From Riptortus pedestris (lineage: Eukaryota; Arthropoda; Insecta; Hemiptera; Alydidae), in the NCBI GenBank assembly GCA_019009955.1, contig CM032230.1, positions 21,447,001-21,511,000 of the forward strand: a DNA stretch of 64,000 nucleotides, read 5' to 3'. This document shows, piece by piece, positions 46,501-58,097 of the stretch. The first letter of the stretch is position 1. Each line of letters starts with the position of its first letter. A program made the position numbers and the translations under genes. The notes beneath the pieces were generated by a model that saw only the letters and a program-made list of their open reading frames with translations, searched no databases and was not told where the DNA came from.

Positions 46501-46776
46501 AGAATTTTCGAAATACCTCCCCTCAAACCCCCCCCCCCCCGGTCGGGATTCTGCCATTAACGACGTCCATCTTGCTCTTTTCATAAAACCTTTAAATATC
46601 GAGTCTGGTACCGATCAAACAAAACTTTAGACCGCTAGAGCGTTATCAGATATATATAATATTGAACGGACCTCATTTTCGTCATCTGAGTAGGTGCATG
46701 AGGTTTTATTTTTTAGAAAATTGCGCCTGCAGTACGACCTTAAAAGATGATTTTCCCTTGAGGGAAATCTGCAAAA
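46501..46776 (-). mobile_element. HINE-like head, core and body, right half of a fold-back pair
   Basis: ATTTTCGAAATACCTCCCCT through GAGCGTTATCAGATATATA to GATTTTCCCTTGAGGGAAAT CTGC. The pair shows two 5' tips and no hairpin end. Confidence 0.7.
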
Positions 46777-47234
46777 ACAATAGTATATCCCATGAGCGTA
46801 AGTGTGGTTTGCTCAAGTCCGAAAACGAATAAATTCAAATAATCCCATTACAATGAAAACGTAGAATAAGAATTGAAGGACAACGCGTAAACGTTTTGAA
46901 TTGATAAGCCATTTTGAGAAGAATGAATTTGCACTTTAACTGCTCCTTAAAATGGTTAACACACTTGATCTTCAGTTTTACAATAGACAAAAATTGTGGC
47001 TGAAATACAACAACAAATAGGCATTTAGTTATTCCGAGTTTAATTATTCCGAAACAGTAGGTAATCCGGCAAGTTTAAATATTAAGGAATTAAACCAAAG
47101 TACTCAATTTATCTGGTTACTTTTCTTTTATTTCCGGTCCTACAGGAAAATTGTTAAAAAATGTTTTATTAAAAAGTACTCTTAATTCATTACTTCAACC
47201 TTAAATTGTTACCCAAAACAACCCTTATAAATGA
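46777..47234. other. Unassigned AT-rich stretch
   Basis: Weak type 4 resemblance at 46795-46870 (GTGTGGTTTGCT). Otherwise nothing recognised. Confidence 0.4.
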
Positions 47235-47390
47235 TACATTTTATTTAGTAGGTCCGCTTTGTGCTGCAGAATGATATCGGACCACCATTTTCTAACCAGT
47301 GAAGGACAAAAGATTTTATTTGATGAGTTCATACTAAATAAATTCCTATCACACAGGTGCTCAAATGCCAAACATGAACCCTACATCATT
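47235..47390 (-). repeat. Decayed SINE copy
   Basis: ACCAGTGAAGGACAAAAGAT, TTTATTTGATGAGTTCATAC and TAAATAAATTCCTATCACAC follow SINE order. The head is barely recognisable. Confidence 0.5.
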
Positions 47391-47536
47391 AGTAGATTTC
47401 CCTTGGGGGAAATTTCTTTCTTTGGTAATGGGATTCTCAAAACATTTCTTCAAATGTCCATCAATTCCACGCTGATGTCGAAAATGAGGTACGTTGAAAA
47501 TTGTGTGTGTGTGTGTGTGTGTGTGTAATCAATTTT

Positions 47537-47770
47537 TGAGGCTGCATCGCTGGGAAGTATTTTTATATTATATATATTTATTTCATATTCTATTTGAATT
47601 TTTCTTGCTATACAATATTCGATGGAAACGCGCCCATCTTCGTCAGGCAATAAATTTAATAATAGATAATAATTAAACATATTGCCTGACGAAGATGAAC
47701 GCATTTCAATCGAAAATGTGGGTAGCAACAAAAATTTAAACCGCTGGAGCAGATAGCCGAAGATGCCACA
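47537..47770 (+). mobile_element. Palindromic element with hammerhead-like core, copy 3
   Basis: Opens GCTGCATCGCTGGGAAGTAT and closes AACCGCTGGAGCAGATAGCC, matching 19889-20010. Inner arms 47619-47652 and 47680-47713 are inverted. The right arm contains CTGACGA (47685-47691), a stem-loop, and GAAA (47712-47715). The left arm, read on the minus strand, gives CTGACGA, stem GATGG/CCATC and GAA. This is the conserved-core layout of a hammerhead ribozyme, which Penelope-like retroelements carry near their ends. No reverse transcriptase is present. Confidence 0.6.
47685..47715 (+). ncRNA. Candidate hammerhead ribozyme core, right arm
   Basis: CUGACGA matches the CUGANGA box and GAAA closes stem II. 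Stem II here is weakened (GATG/CAATC with mismatches) compared with the left-arm version. I have not identified the cleavage triplet with certainty, so activity is unproven. Confidence 0.4.
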
Positions 47771-48261
47771 ATGAAATAAATAAATTATATATATATTTGT
47801 CTGTAATTTTTATCTGGTCAATACCAACTAGATATTTAAACGCTTAATGTAAAAATAAAGAGCAAGTTCGGGTAAAATCGGACCTGTGGGAGGGGGGTTT
47901 AGAGGGGGAATTTTGAAATCCGAAATTTCTCCTTTACTATGCGGCGCAAGAAAAATTGGTATAGAATCAATCTTATTGCAAATGTAATGATCTATAAATG
48001 TTGTTATGTCCGATGTTTCATTATCTTGAATATTAACCAAGATAATTGCATTTTTTAATTTTTGGCTTTTAGTAAACCCCTATTCTTACTCATGTAATAA
48101 TAACAATAAGCTATCATATTATGAAAAACATTACTACCGAAATAACAAATATTGATCTCATTGAACTTTTACGTTTTGAAATAAATGCAAATACGCGGCA
48201 CACGTGGACATGAAAAGCTCCAATGAATATATTTCAGAACAAGAAAGTGAAAGTAACTTCA

Positions 48262-48349
48262 TGTGAAAATCAGCTATAGAGGTCAAATCATGACCCGATT
48301 TTCAAAGAATTACCTATCTAAGTGGTGAGAAATGAGGTCCCTTCAAAAT

Positions 48350-48412
<63 letters not shown>

Positions 48413-48465
48413 TAAATATAATGCTCGAAATTTTTGTTTGATCGTTAGCAAACACTTCATGTAAA
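48262..48465 (+). mobile_element. HINE-like head and core fragment
   Basis: GAAAATCAGCTATAGAGGTC, a (TA)n core at 48352-48408 and TTTTTGTTTGATCGTTAGCA. Cut by the opposed copy at 48466. Confidence 0.72.
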
Positions 48466-49125
48466 AATCCGACACGCAGGAGCTGCGTAAATTAAGATAA
48501 TTTCACTCTTGGTTTAACAATAGATAAATCTAAGTAATAGTAACACAATAGCACCGGCAATATCAAGTGAATAAATTCAAACGGTAATAAGAAACCTCCT
48601 GACTAGAAGCGTCTGAAACGTAAACAAACAGGTGAGCCAACTTCTTACGGGTAAGAAGTACAATAACTGAAATATATCGGAATATAACATATTAATTTTT
48701 ATGAAATCTATTTACTATATCAAGTACTGTAATTTATAATATATAAGAACAATTTTTATTTCAATCAATCAAATTATAGTAGTCCGAGAACTTAAGACGG
48801 AGGAAGGGGGTCACCTTAACATATTTGCATTTATCTCGTATAATAAATCTCTTGAATACAATATTTAGTATGTACAATGAGTAGAAATGGGGGTTTGCTG
48901 AAGGCTGAAAACTGAAAATGCAAATTTCTAGGTTCAGGTTCAGAATAGAGAATAAATGTATATAAAAATATTTATTGCACTCTTAATTTGCAATAAGATT
49001 GGTTATATTCAATTTTTTGATCCGATGTATAATATCGGAGATATTTGTTTTACAGTTTTTATCCCAGTTTAAGTACCTATTGGAGGAAATATTTCGAAAG
49101 TGGAGCTTAAGCTTCCCTTAATGGA
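48466..49125 (-). mobile_element. HINE-like element, type 4
   Basis: AAATCCGACACGCAGGAGCT then GCGTAAATTAAG, type 4 interior (AACAAACAGGTGAGCC), body and a poorly preserved tip CTTCCCTTAATGGAAATC. Confidence 0.75.
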
Positions 49126-49129
49126 AATC

Positions 49130-49362
49130 ACCTAAAACTGACGAACGCTAGAGCGGTACAGAGAGTATATGTATTTATGAAGGAATATGTCATAGTGTGT
49201 GTGTGTGTGTTATTAATTTTTATTATGTACAATATATTATACGCTTTTAGATATGATGGATTCTCCTAGGTAGGAAAGAGGAATATATAAGGTAATTTTT
49301 TCAAAATCGTGTCTCGTGGACAACTTGAATAGCTGATTTCCGTAGGAAAAAAATCAGCCAAC
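49130..49362 (-). mobile_element. HINE-like core and head fragment
   Basis: GAACGCTAGAGCGGTACAG, a (GT)n tract, TGGATTCTCCTAGGTAGG and AATAGCTGATTTCCGTAGG. Abuts the previous copy head to tail. Confidence 0.65.
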
Positions 49363-49718
49363 ACAGAACATTCATTTAGCATTTCCTGATACAGAATTGC
49401 TTTTGTAATTTCTCTGTAGTTCATTATCTTTAGGCCTCGAGTTTATCATTCCCTCGATCAACTGAGTTCACCACTGCTACTAGACAGTGTCGCTGCCACC
49501 GATCGATGTGGTCCCAATAAGCCTTCAGCCAATATCTCTATCCATTGCGGTATCTGGTCAGCTGTCGGTTCCCAGCAGGTCCAGCCAACCCTGATGAGAG
49601 CCATCTAAGCCATCGTCTGCTCCTTTCTCACGTTCTCGGTACAGCCTTCCACTAGGCAACTCTCTCCCGAACCATTCTTCCGGGAACCTGTATAGGCCAA
49701 CGATGCTTCCCAAGTTAC
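49363..49718. other. Less AT-rich unassigned block
   Basis: Richer in G+C than its flanks; likely unique or an old retroelement. A minus-strand open stretch crosses into the HINE-like copy and has no recognisable domain. Confidence 0.4.
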
Positions 49719-50334
49719 AAAAAAGTCCGTCACGTAGGGGCTGCGTAAACTAAGCAGATTTTCTGCGTGAAGTTTAATAACAATAGATAAATCTACAACA
49801 CCGTGAATATTACGTGAATAAATACAATCGATAATAAGAAACCTTCTGAGGGGAAGCATTTGAAATGTAAACAACTATATCCAGTACTGTAATTTATAAT
49901 GAATCGGAAATTTTGTTAACTCAATCAATCAAATTTAAGTAGTCCAAAAACTTAAGAAGGAAAGGGTCACTAGAACATATTTGCATGCATCTATCTTGTA
50001 TAATAAATGTCTCTTGAAAACAATATTTGGGATTTAATCTTCGGATGATGTGGTTTATTACATAACCAAGTATTGTTTATGTAACATGAGTAGAAGTTGT
50101 CAAGGTAGAGAATAAATGTATATAACAATATTTATAGTACATTTCATTTGCTACAATTGATTCTATAATTTTTTTCGATCTGACGTATTGTAATAGAGAT
50201 ATTTCGAATTTTCAAAATTCTACCCCTCTAAACCTCCCTCCCCCTGATCCTATATCAGGCGTTAACGAACATTCTTTTTACATAAAAAGAGTTTAGCGAT
50301 TAACCAATGATTGCGTTCGCTAGAGCGGTAACAG

Positions 50335-50409
<75 letters not shown>

Positions 50410-50512
50410 AACGGAGCTAATTTTTGTCATCTCCTGGGAAGGATCGATGGACATTTGAAGAAAATCGCGTCATGAGAACGACCTCAATAGCTGATTTCCC
50501 TCAAGGGAAATT
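49719..50512 (-). mobile_element. HINE-like element, full length, type 4
   Basis: AAAGTCCGTCACGTAGGGGC to GATTTCCCTCAAGGGAAATT. The last bases of the tip are altered (ATTAAAAA in place of ATCTGCT). (CA)n(TA)n core at 50337-50406. Confidence 0.85.
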
Positions 50513-50801
50513 AAAAATTGTTGCAGAATTCTCTGCAAACAGGTTATGTTGATTATAATGCAATATGCTTTAGGCTAACTAAAGGGCTAAAAAATATTTA
50601 TTTTCTATAACTGTTACTTGAAAATTTAATTTAAATGAATATACTAAAAACACCACTTTAGCACATTTGCCTCAATAGAATTCTGTTTTTAGTCGAGTTT
50701 CAAGATAACGAAAAAAAAAGAAACGTTATGACAAATCAGTTATCTCAACGAAATCCCATCGCGATTTGAAAATTTTTAAATGTTGAGAAATTTTAAACAG
50801 A

Positions 50802-50803
<2 letters not shown>

Positions 50804-50849
<46 letters not shown>
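50804..50849. repeat. (TA)n microsatellite
   Basis: A pure TA tract with no HINE-like sequence attached on either side. Confidence 0.95.
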
Positions 50850-50854
<5 letters not shown>

Positions 50855-51353
50855 AAATCTCTGTATGACTATACTTTTTGGATTGCTCATGCCACTGACA
50901 TGACATCTGCAATTTCCGGCATTGGTGTCGGTTTGTTACCTTTTCAAGGCGAAAATACTGAACCGAATTTTATTAAACTCGGCACATGTATTACTACTAG
51001 CCCAACTTAGGATTAAGACTATACTAATATTCTCTGAGACGAATAGGAATGGGTGTTATAAGGGATGCCTGAAATAAAAAATATAGATGATATTTAATTT
51101 CAATAAACGCTATTCATGATTATGATTTGAAACATTCAAGGCATGTCAAACAGTGGAGAAGGATTTAATAGGAACTCCAATTCATTTATTCCTCAAAACT
51201 AAAATTTCTATTCTATAAGTCCTCTACAGTTATTTGGCCCCTGTGGGGAAACAATAAACCTAGACGGGAAGAGTAACTACACACTGAAGCCTTGCTATAT
51301 ATAAAAATTATTCATTCAACAATGAGTTCTCGGGCATCGTCAAGTACCTTAGC
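50850..51353. other. Unassigned sequence
   Basis: Contains AAGTCCTCTACAGTT (51217-51231), identical to 15 bases of the 25.5-kb hairpin arm. No gene seen. Confidence 0.4.
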
Positions 51354-51510
<157 letters not shown>

Positions 51511-52144
51511 GTTCAAAACAATTTCCAGCCTCTTCCACAGGAAGTTATTGGAATATCGTAATTTTAACAGAAAGAAAATGAACGAACCATGAAATATTAA
51601 GTGAATTAGGAAGTCTCAGAAAAGGATTAAAAGACGGATTTGAAAATTAGAGAAACATTCATAGCAAAATTATATCATTTCAGCCGCGGGACCGTTTGGC
51701 TTTTGCTTTAAATTCTCTGGGTAAATCTTCTCAGGTTGTGGACTAGAAACCAAATCCCAGTTGTTGGAGAATGGAAACAAAATAGTGGATAAAAAGCAAG
51801 GAAAACATATAGGTAAGAAATAAGTGAAATAGTGTGGGAAAGAACAACATAAAGAGAAGAAAGAAGGGGATTGGTGGAGAGAGGCTGTAAATTCTTTGCT
51901 ATCAAAGGATACAATCGAGACGGGGTTCGAGTCAGAACAAAAGTTGGCCCGAGTTGCTATGCCGGCAAGGAGGAGACCTAATCACATCTCGTTTTTCAGT
52001 CGAATCCAATGCCCTTCAACCATTACACCCCCAAAAAACGCAGGATGTTTCCTTATCTCCGCCATTATTTTACCCACACTACCCGCCCCTTTCCCACAAA
52101 CCGATCCGACTCTGTCAATAAAATAAAGTTAAACATTCATATGT
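51511..52144. other. Unassigned sequence next to a gypsy relic
   Basis: A C-rich plus-strand stretch at 51900-52130 has an open frame without a recognisable domain. It could be the 3' end of the minus-strand retrotransposon. Confidence 0.4.
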
Positions 52145-52765
52145 AATTGTTGCCATCATGATCAAAAACCATCAACATGTCCCCCCTCCTCTGCCTGTAC
52201 CTCCTTCTCCCCAGCTGCTCAGCGTGTTTCTTCATGAGCCTTCCTTCTACTTCAACCAGCCAAGTGTTCAGTCCGAGGATCTTCTGGATCACTCCGGACT
52301 TCGAGAACGCCTTTACTTGCGTGTAGTCTAACGCCTAGACTGACACCTGAAATATTTTACGGCATGTGGTCTTTCTTCTTCCACCTTTCCTCTTATTCTC
52401 TTCCATATTCTTGCATGCTTCTTTTTGTTCCGGACTCAGAAAATCCACCTGACTCCTGAGTCTCCTCCACATAAATCTTTCAGCTGGAGAATGACCCGTG
52501 GACAAGTTATTTGTTATCCGGTATTATAAAAAAAATCATTCAAATTACTCTCCAAAGACTTTTCAGAACAAATCTTTTCAGGCTACTTTTCATTGTCCCT
52601 ACATATTTTTCGACTTATCCATTCAATTGCGGATGATAAGCTGGAATGGGTACCTGTTTGATTCCAAATTGTCTGAAACGTTTTTTCATATACTTCGTTG
52701 GGCGGCCCCGAAGTTCGCCCGTTGCCCACTCAGTATCGTAAAAAAATTGAGTAGCTAATCGATGA
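52145..52765 (-). pseudogene. Ty3/gypsy integrase relic
   Basis: The minus strand encodes, with several frameshifts and stops, FRQFGIKQVPIPAYHPQLNG followed by a stop and VEKYVGTMKSSLKRF: the last part of the integrase catalytic core including the third acidic residue. Then come LESNLNDFFYNTG, TGHSPAERFMWRRLRSQVDF, and a C-terminal module KSGVIQKILGLNTWLVEVEG RLMKKHAEQL. This order is typical of the end of a gypsy pol polyprotein, where the protein inserts cDNA into the genome. No LTR, RT or gag is recognised beside it. Confidence 0.8.
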
Positions 52766-52839
52766 AAAAATAGCAATCTTGCCAGCCCAATAAGACAGCG
52801 AATGCGTAAAGCCCTTCATCTTGTGTAATTTTACTAAGC

Positions 52840-53230
52840 AGGAAAACGCAAACTAAAACTTTTAACTTAGTCTAGAACGTACAGGAAATTTAAAGAAATC
52901 TCTTAAAAAAATATCGACGTAGTACAACACAAGAATTTGTATTCTATTGCTAACATTTAACCATATAATTTTATAACAAACTAGGTCCAAACAAGCTATG
53001 GTTATTCAGATTGGAATGAATAAATAACTTATATAACTTCTGCTGTCTTATACAATTATGCGAGTTATTTTTTTCCGGCTGGGAAAAAATTCTAATCATC
53101 CGATTATCACTGTGAGTAACAGTCACTAAACAAAAATTAATTCCTTCCCACATATACAGGAATAAATGAGAATATGTGGTGAGATGAGATCACCATCTAA
53201 GAAATTGCCTACTAGGAATAAAAAGACTAG
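52840..53230. repeat. Dispersed repeat, order A-B
   Basis: Block A (52840-53040, with AACATTTAACCA and GGTTATTCAGATTGGAATGA) precedes block B (53110-53230, with GATCACCATCTAAGAAATTG CCTACTA). The same blocks occur at 59880-60280 in the order B-A. Family not recognised. Confidence 0.65.
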
Positions 53231-53375
53231 TTAGCAGATTTCCCTTAAGGGGAATCAGCTATTGAGATCATACTCATGACGCGATTTTCGAAAACTTTCT
53301 TCAAATGTCCATCGATCCTACCCAGGAGATGACGAAAATGAGGTCCGTTCAAAATTATATATATATATATATATA

Positions 53376-54646
53376 TTGGGTTGATGCAAAATTAATGCAG
53401 GTTTTTAATATTCATTGAAAATAGGCCATATCTTTACTTTAACTATATATATTTAATCAAAATAATTTCCATCTGAATCAATGCACTTTTGCCAACGTTC
53501 AACAAGTTTTCTTATTCCACCAGAAAAAAAATCTGAATCCCTGGACTCAATGAAGTCACGAAACGAATTTTCAATTTCATCGTGGTTTTGAAAATTTTTC
53601 TCCCTCAAAAAGTTATCCAGATGCCTGAAAATGTGGAAGTCTGTAGGAGAGAGGTCAGGTGAATAAGGTGGGTGTGGGAGAACTTCGTAGCCCAACTGCA
53701 GTCGTCGTAGCGTTGGTTGTGCGACGTGTGGTCTGGCGATATCATGGAGAAGGATAGGTCCCTTCCGATTCATCAATGCTGGGCAAAGACATTGTAATTT
53801 TTGATTCATGTTGTCAATTTCTTGACAGTACTTGTCAGCAGTTATAGTCTCACCTCGATTGAGAAAGCTGTAGTGGATTACACCAACAGTATACCACCAA
53901 ACTGTGACCATAACTTTTGTTGGGTGCAGATTGGGCTTCGGGAAAGGTTTCGGTTGTTCATCTTTGCCCAGCCATTGGCTACAACGCCTTCTGTTGTCGT
54001 ATAAACCCCATTTTTCATCGCACGTCACAATGCGATCGAGAAATGGATCATTTTTATTTATGGAACAGATTTCAAAGCGGCGATTTTTTTGGTGGTCCTT
54101 TAATTAGTGTGGCACCCACTTGGACAACTTTTTTACCTTACCAATTGCTTCCAAGTGGCGTACAACTGTGGATTGGTTCACTCCGAGTTCTACCGCTATT
54201 TCTCGGGTGGTTTTAGTTGGGTCTTCTTCCACTATTGACCTCCGCTGGTCGTGGTCAAGAGCAAAATGACGGCCCCGACCTTCCTTGTCTTCGAGGTCGA
54301 AATCTCCACTGCGAAACTTCTGGAACCAACGCAGCACCGTGCACTCGTTAATAGCCCCCGGACCCCACACTTCGTTAATATTACGAGCCGTTTACGCAGC
54401 GCTGCGCCCTAATTTAAATTCGTAAAAATAAATTTGACGAAAATCGCACTTCGACATTTTCGATTTAAGACCTTTGAACACACTGAACAAAACGATATTT
54501 CTGATAAAATTCATGGTGAAAGAGAGGGTATTAGATAAGGTTTGTTTAGGTATAATAATGATCAATGTTAGTGTTTGCTTTGTTTACTCAATTGGAATTA
54601 AGATATCGCAATAGAGGAATGCTGCATTAATTTTGCATCAACCCAA
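53376..54646 (-). mobile_element. Mariner element, cecropia/Hsmar1-like
   Basis: A 1,271-base element with perfect terminal repeats of at least 25 bp (TTGGGTTGATGCAAAATTAA then TGCAG), flanked by TA. Length is normal for a full-length mariner. It contains one transposase gene on the minus strand with two stops. Terminal-repeat identity suggests recent arrival. Confidence 0.95.
53453..54457 (-). pseudogene. Mariner transposase, 334 codons, two internal stops
   Basis: Full-length frame from ATG at 54457 (MSKCDFRQIYFYEFKLGRSA) to the stop after DSDGNYFD. One reading frame is kept throughout but is broken by TAA at 54392-54394 and TAA just after KWVPH (about 54102). N-terminal helix-turn-helix regions (WFQKFRSGDFDLEDKEGRGR; GVNQSTVVRHLEAIGK) precede the catalytic domain with TCDEKW, LLHDIARPH and PPYSPDLSPTDFHIF. 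The second and third aspartates are 33 residues apart where DD34D is standard, because one codon is missing in LRRLQLGYEV. The product cannot be made intact; similarity to the SETMAR-type transposase is clear. Confidence 0.93.
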
Positions 54647-55106
54647 TATATATATTTATTTATTTGTCTGTTAACGCTCTAGCGGTCGCAATTTTTGTTT
54701 GATCGTTACCAAACTCGATATTTAAACGTTTTATACAAAAAGACAGATCACTTTCGTTAATGGCTGAAATCGGAGCAGTGGGAGGAGGGGGGGTGTAGAG
54801 GGGGGATTTTCGAAAATGCGAAATATCACCGTTACCATACGTCGGATCAAAAAATTGTATAGAACCATATTGTAAATTAAATTTACTATAAATATTGTTC
54901 TATACATTTCTTCTCTATCTTGAATATTAACCGAGATATTTGCATTTTTATTAAATTTGGACCGTAACGGACGACTGAGTTTCCCGCCAAAAGCTAGTTC
55001 GGCCCTTCGTCGTAACTGTTCGGCTCTCGGTGGAGATTTCCCTATTTTTTAACTTCACTTGGAAAATCTGCTTAGTTTACGCAGCCCCTGCGTGACGGAC
55101 TTTTTT

Positions 55107-55544
55107 TAGGTTCAGTGTGAGTGCACTGACTTCCTAATTTGAAGTCAATGAACTGCTCTGTTCCACAATTTAACCAGATTCCACACGTGCTGAATTCCTG
55201 CCACCGCTTAGTGTCCAGTTTTCCAGTAATAAGAAGAGTATAGTCATAGTAGTAAGCTGGAGGAAGAGGAAAAAACGTATTAGGCAAAACTGCCTAAAAA
55301 AAAATTCCATTAGCAGGAATGAGTTTCACAGGCCACAGAAAAATAATAAATCCGAAAATCCATGTTAATTCAATTTATACTGTATAACAGTAAACTGTTT
55401 AATAATGTAGAACAAACAAGAGTTCTCTTTTCCGGATAATAATTATAAGCTATCAGCTGATACAATCGAAAATGAACAAGGTCAAGCAAAGAAAATCTGA
55501 ATGTCTTTTTTATATTTTTATGTTGTTTTTTAAAGGAATGCAGG
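55107..55544. other. Unassigned AT-rich stretch
   Basis: No supported feature. Confidence 0.4.
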
Positions 55545-55878
55545 TATAGAGGATTACTCGTGACACGATTTTCGAAAATGTCCATAAATGTCCATCGAAC
55601 CCTACCTAGGATATGAAAAATGAGGTCTGTTTAAACACACACACACACACACACAGACTGTTTATATAGGTGCGGCTTAGAAGAGGGAAATTCGAAAATT
55701 CAAAATATCAGTTATTTAAGCCAGGTCGAAATTTTGTATAAAATCAATCAATCAAATTACCATTTAAATTTACTATAAATATTGTTCTCAACATCTATTC
55801 TCCATCTTCAATAATAACCGTGATATTTGCGTTTTTTAGTTTTCAGCCCCACTCCTACTTATGTCACATAGACAAAAA
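55545..55878 (+). mobile_element. HINE-like copy, type 2, shortened, 3' end missing
   Basis: TTACTCGTGACACGATTTTC, a (CA)n core, a reduced body and CAGCCCCACTCCTACTTATG. Cut by the opposed copy. Confidence 0.7.
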
Positions 55879-56508
55879 AAGTCCGTCACGCAGGGGCTGC
55901 GTAAACTAAGCAGATTTCCCATGTGAAGCTTTACAATAGAGAAATCTGCATACTAGCAACACAAAACCACCGTGATTAAATAAAAACGGTAATGAGAAAT
56001 CTTTCAGTTAAATAAAAAAAAATTCCCAACTGAAACGGCTTCTGAATTGTAAGAATAATTTATATTTTAATAGCACAAATTTGAGTAGTTCAAGAACTAA
56101 AGAAGGGGGGGGGCGGATGAACAGAACGTATTTGCATAAATCTCACAAAGTAAGGAAGGTAAGGTAAGGTAAGAAGGAGCTTCCACCTGAGCCGAGTAAA
56201 TACGGAAACGGCCGACCTAATCCGAACTATACCCGACCACAGACTTCATAAAAATGCAAATATCTCAGTTAATATTCAAGAGAATAAATGTATATAACAA
56301 TATTTATAGTAAATTTAATTTCAATAAGATTGGTTCTATACAATTTTTCGATCATAATAACGGAGATATTTTGAATTTTCGAAAAAACCCCCTCCCTCTA
56401 CTCCGATTTCAGCCATTAACGAACTTGATCTGTCTTTCTACATAAAACGATTAAATATCGAGTTTCGAAACGATCAAACAAAAATTGCGACCACTAGAGC
56501 GTTAAAAG

Positions 56509-56556
<48 letters not shown>

Positions 56557-56676
56557 GAACGAACCTCATTTTCGTCATCTCCTGGGTAGGATCGATGGAA
56601 ATTTGAAGAAATTTTTCAAAAATCGCGCCATGAGTACGACCTCAATAGCTAATTTCCCTTGAGGGAAATCTGCTAA
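55879..56676 (-). mobile_element. HINE-like element, full length, type 3
   Basis: AAGTCCGTCACGCAGGGGCT to AATTTCCCTTGAGGGAAATC TGCTAA. Sister to 6088-6935. Confidence 0.9.
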
Positions 56677-56848
56677 TACTCTGTTTTTTAATGATCCACT
56701 TGAGATAAACTATGTTCTTGGAATAATAAAATCAGAATGATAGAAATCAAGACTATTGTGGTCCATTATAGATTGCACAGTATATATAGTAAATAGTAAT
56801 CAACAAAATAAATAGATTATAATCAGATACATTGAAGTAATATTTTTT

Positions 56849-56849
<1 letters not shown>

Positions 56850-56905
<56 letters not shown>

Positions 56906-57363
56906 CACCCTAGCGGTCGCAGTTTTTGTTGTATATTTACCAAACTCGATATTTAATCGTTTTATGTAAAAAGAAAGATAAGTTCGTTAATGGCTGAAAT
57001 CAGAACAGTGGGAGGAGGGGTTTAAAGGGGGAGAGTTTCGAAAGATTTTAATATCTCCCTTATTATGAGTTAGATCGAAAAAGTGTAGAGAACCAATCTT
57101 ATTGCAAATGTAATGCTCGATAAATGAAGTTATGTACTGTTTTGCTCTATCTTGATAAATAACCGAGGTATTTGAATTTATTAGTTTTCGGTCTTCAGCA
57201 AACCCCTGAAATATTGACCGTATGTTGTTATATTATAAGGCACATTATTTAAAGCCTAAATAATAAGTTCTCATTGAACTTTTACTATTCGAGATAAATG
57301 AGAGTTCGTGGCACACGTGGGAAATCTGCTTAGTTTACGCAGCTCCTGCGTGACGGACTTTTA
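56850..57363 (+). mobile_element. HINE-like element, type 2, head missing
   Basis: A (TA)n core then ACCCTAGCGGTCGCAG, body, type 2 sequence and a full hairpin end CAGCTCCTGCGTGACGGACT. Confidence 0.83.
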
Positions 57364-57907
57364 TAATGTGAGTTATTTAAGACAAGGATTCAGAAATAGG
57401 AGTAATTGTTGATTATACAAAAAAAGGAGAAAACTCATTCAAAGCCCAAAGAATGAAGTGGAAAAAAATAAAAATCTTAGAATTAAGATGAATACCTTGC
57501 TTGAAGGGAATCTGTCATTTATCGACTGGGTGTCAGTGATAAAGTAAGAGGTTCAAAAGGAAACTTCTTCAAGCACACTCCGATAAGGAGTTGTTTTCAC
57601 CCTCCTTCGTCTCAAGAAATGAGCTTTGGGAGTTTTAAATGAAACCTCTGAGAAAAGATTTGCTCTGATAAATGATCTCTTGCCCTTTTCGCTCTTTCCG
57701 CTGAAATGATATTTTAAATTTCCCATTATACAGAAAGAATGAGAGAGAGAGAGAGAGAAAAACAAGAAGATAAAAAAGGGTAGCCGACTCCAGGATAGAT
57801 GTTTGCACAAAGGTGCCTAAAGGAGAAAACCTGGATTGAATCATTTGAGCGTCTCGAACGGTCCCACTTATAGCTAAAATTTTATGATGCAATTCTCGAG
57901 CGGACTG
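57364..57907. other. Unassigned stretch
   Basis: A (GA)n tract is at about 57738-57760. No gene supported. Confidence 0.4.
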
Positions 57908-58076
57908 TATTAGCAGATTTCCCTTAAGAGAAATCAGCTATTGAGGTCGTACTCATGACGCAATTTTCGAAACTTTTCTTCAAATATACCTCGATCCTAC
58001 CCAGGAGATGACGAAAATGAGGTCCATTCAAAATTATATATATATATATATATATATATCTATATATATATATAAG
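57908..58076 (+). mobile_element. HINE-like head and core only
   Basis: TTAGCAGATTTCCCTTAAGA to a (TA)n core. It ends where the duplicated flank begins. Confidence 0.82.
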
Positions 58077-58097
58077 TGGGTGTTGTCTTTAACTTCG

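Larger units (their letters stand above)
47393..48206 (+). mobile_element. HINE-like element, type 2, split by a palindromic insertion
   Basis: AGTAGATTTCCCTTGGGGGA head and (GT)n core; after the insertion, TATATTTGTCTGTAATTTTT, body and type 2 sequence to ATACGCGGCACACGTGG. The hairpin end is lost. Confidence 0.75.
53231..55106 (+). mobile_element. HINE-like element, full length, type 1, carrying a mariner
   Basis: TTAGCAGATTTCCCTTAAGG to CCCCTGCGTGACGGACTTTT. The mariner sits inside the (TA)n core. Removing it leaves an ordinary copy of about 600 bases. Confidence 0.9.
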
